Source: Bilophila wadsworthia ATCC 49260 (lineage in GTDB: Bacteria; Desulfobacterota; Desulfovibrionia; Desulfovibrionales; Desulfovibrionaceae). From it: a stretch of 5,819 bases of DNA. The translations under genes and the position numbers were made by a program. Below, one piece after another: positions 5,185 to 5,819 of the stretch; position 1 is the stretch's first letter; every line of letters begins with the position of its first letter. The stretch lies in contig NZ_JNJP01000143.1 of NCBI RefSeq assembly GCF_000701705.1, forward strand, positions 1-5,819, read 5' to 3'. Under the pieces are notes generated by a model. That model made no database searches. It worked only from the letters and a program-made list of their open reading frames with translations, and had not been told where the DNA came from.

Positions 5185-5275
5185 AAGTTCATGGGAGTGC
5201 CTCGAAATGGTAAGGAGGCGGTTAACGGTTTGGCCGAATCGACATGCGGGTTCGATTCCCGCCTCCCATGAGCTT
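5185..5275. repeat. 13-bp closing stem around the tRNA-like element
   Basis: Pairing of the acceptor continues outward beyond the tRNA body. Bases 5185-5197 pair with 5263-5275 with a single T-G pair, giving a 13-bp stem instead of 7. Normal tRNAs do not need this, so the longer stem may stabilise or protect the RNA. The stem includes the first bases of the stop codon (5276-5274) of the convergent gene. Read on the minus strand, the same stem is followed by a T-rich stretch (5184-5176), so the region might act as a weak terminator for the phage message. Confidence 0.6.
5191..5270 (+). tRNA. tRNA-like element with irregular anticodon region
   Basis: The + strand shows most of a tRNA cloverleaf. 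The acceptor stem ATGGGAG (5191-5197) pairs perfectly with CTCCCAT (5263-5269). A D-arm CCTC/GAGG (5200-5203 with 5215-5218) has GGTAA in its loop. The T-arm GCGGG/CCCGC (5246-5250 with 5258-5262) has the classic TTCGATT loop. The T-arm sits directly on the acceptor, as in real tRNAs. No CCA is encoded. The anticodon region does not fit: no 5-bp stem with a 7-base loop is possible. Two exclusive hairpins exist, 5219-5223/5232-5236 with an 8-base loop and 5226-5230/5237-5241 with a 6-base loop. A CGGTT duplication (5219 and 5226) explains the extra bases. It could be a degenerate phage tRNA, a remnant, or a tRNA mimic. Amino acid identity cannot be assigned. Confidence 0.5.
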
Positions 5276-5819
5276 AAAATATCCGTTCTCCCGGTGGGGA
5301 GAATCTCCAACGTTCTTGTCTATACGCCGTAGCAAAGCCGTCAAAGCGTCCATGCCGTTTGATGGCTTTTTTGTCGCCTGACGGCATAACGACAGGAAGC
5401 AGGATACACCAGTCGGGATCATCTGCCGTCAAGACGAAAAGTACATTTTTCTTGTTCTTGTTCCAGTACGCAGCCTCCGCTTTAGAAAAACGCCTTGCAA
5501 TCTCCTCACATTCTTTCTGAGACAGTGCAATACCTTTTTCATGATGATCGTCGCTGTCTATATGGGGAACTCTCTCGTCGGTCATAATGGCGATCCGCGC
5601 CGGGGTGAGCCCCTGTCCTTTCGCATACTTTACAACTTTTTCAGGGACAAGGCCGACAACAGCGGCCTCTCCCTGCTTATGTCCTACTGCCAAGCGGTCT
5701 CTGATCCACAAGCCGAAAGCCGCGTGCCGGGCCGGGGCGTTGTTGATAGCCTGCACAACTTCGGCATAGAGCGCATCGCTTTTGATAAGCTCCAGCTTTT
5801 GCGCCAGCTCGCAGTCAAG
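5274..5819 (-). CDS. C-terminal part of probable MuF (gpF-like) minor head protein with nuclease-like domain
   Basis: The last 181 codons of a gene whose frame stays open to the right edge. A GTG at 5756 is not a likely start, because coding continues upstream of it. Its place before the gpG-like gene matches Mu gene F, whose relatives (MuF/SPP1 gp7) often carry variable C-terminal domains. The fragment has a helical N-terminal part. Then come RIAIMTDERVPHIDSDDHHEK (visible residues 75-95; His86, His92 and His93), a helix ECEEIARRF (103-111), a strand NVLFVLT (125-131), ILLPVVM (139-145), and GRFDGFATAYRQER at the end (157-170). The His cluster, helix, two strands and final T-A-Y/R element resemble phage PBECR-type (Barnase-EndoU-ColicinE5/D-RelE-like) nuclease domains. 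This is pattern matching, not proof. DNA here is AT-richer than the rest of the window (about 46% GC at 5401-5580), suggesting a separately acquired module. Confidence 0.6.
   Translation of the reverse strand, partial: LDCELAQKLELIKSDALYAEVVQAINNAPARHAAFGLWIRDRLAVGHKQGEAAVVGLVPEKVVKYAKGQGLTPARIAIMTDERVPHIDSDDHHEKGIALSQKECEEIARRFSKAEAAYWNKNKKNVLFVLTADDPDWCILLPVVMPSGDKKAIKRHGRFDGFATAYRQERWRFSPPGERIF

Noticed and set aside
5191..5270. A phage attachment site at the tRNA-like element
   Set aside because: Mu-like phages integrate by transposition and do not need a tRNA attachment site. The element lies inside the structural gene block, and no integrase or flanking direct repeat is visible.
5222..5422. 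A 66-codon minus-strand frame ending in a GGNRTRM-like segment
   Set aside because: The N-R-T-R pattern is the usual false translation of the antisense of a tRNA T-arm. The frame overlaps the end of the larger MuF-like gene and has no ribosome binding site.

Overview
The window is the head-to-tail part of a Mu-like transposable phage or prophage, with every protein gene on the minus strand and read from right to left. The DNA is GC-rich, and the proteins recall transposable prophages of GC-rich Proteobacteria. A Desulfovibrio-like (Desulfovibrionaceae) host is my best guess, but it rests only on general resemblance.

Layout in transcription order. (1) The right edge (5819-5274) holds the C-terminus of a protein that runs off the window. 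Its place just before gpG suggests the Mu gpF/SPP1 gp7 (MuF) minor head protein, ending in a His-rich, nuclease-like domain in visibly AT-richer DNA. (2) A gap of about 124 bases holds a tRNA-like element on the opposite (+) strand, with an irregular anticodon region and a plausible promoter just before it. (3) The gpG-like virion morphogenesis gene (5149-4586) ends in a terminator-like hairpin. (4) A 208-base non-coding gap lies upstream of the gene I homologue, where Mu has its late promoter PI. It contains a direct repeat, a dyad and an extended -10 placed so that the message could start at the ATG. (5) The protease-scaffold gene (gpI-like) has an in-frame internal start that would make a separate gpZ-like scaffold. 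(6) Next come the gpT-like major capsid, a gp36-like (DUF1320) protein and a gp37-like protein, joined by one-base stop/start overlaps. (7) Then a DUF4128-type tail terminator, a Phage_tube_2-type tail tube and, running off the left edge, the start of a probable tail assembly protein.

Together these genes build a capsid (scaffold, protease, capsid), connect it to a tail (gp36, gp37, terminator) and build the tail tube. In Mu a contractile sheath gene (gpL) would be expected soon after gp37. Here a tail terminator and tube follow directly, so this looks like a Mu-type head joined to a long non-contractile tail, as in transposable siphophages such as Pseudomonas B3 and D3112.

The parts least explained by known phage biology are the tRNA-like element facing the MuF C-terminal domain and the signal-dense gap upstream of the protease gene.
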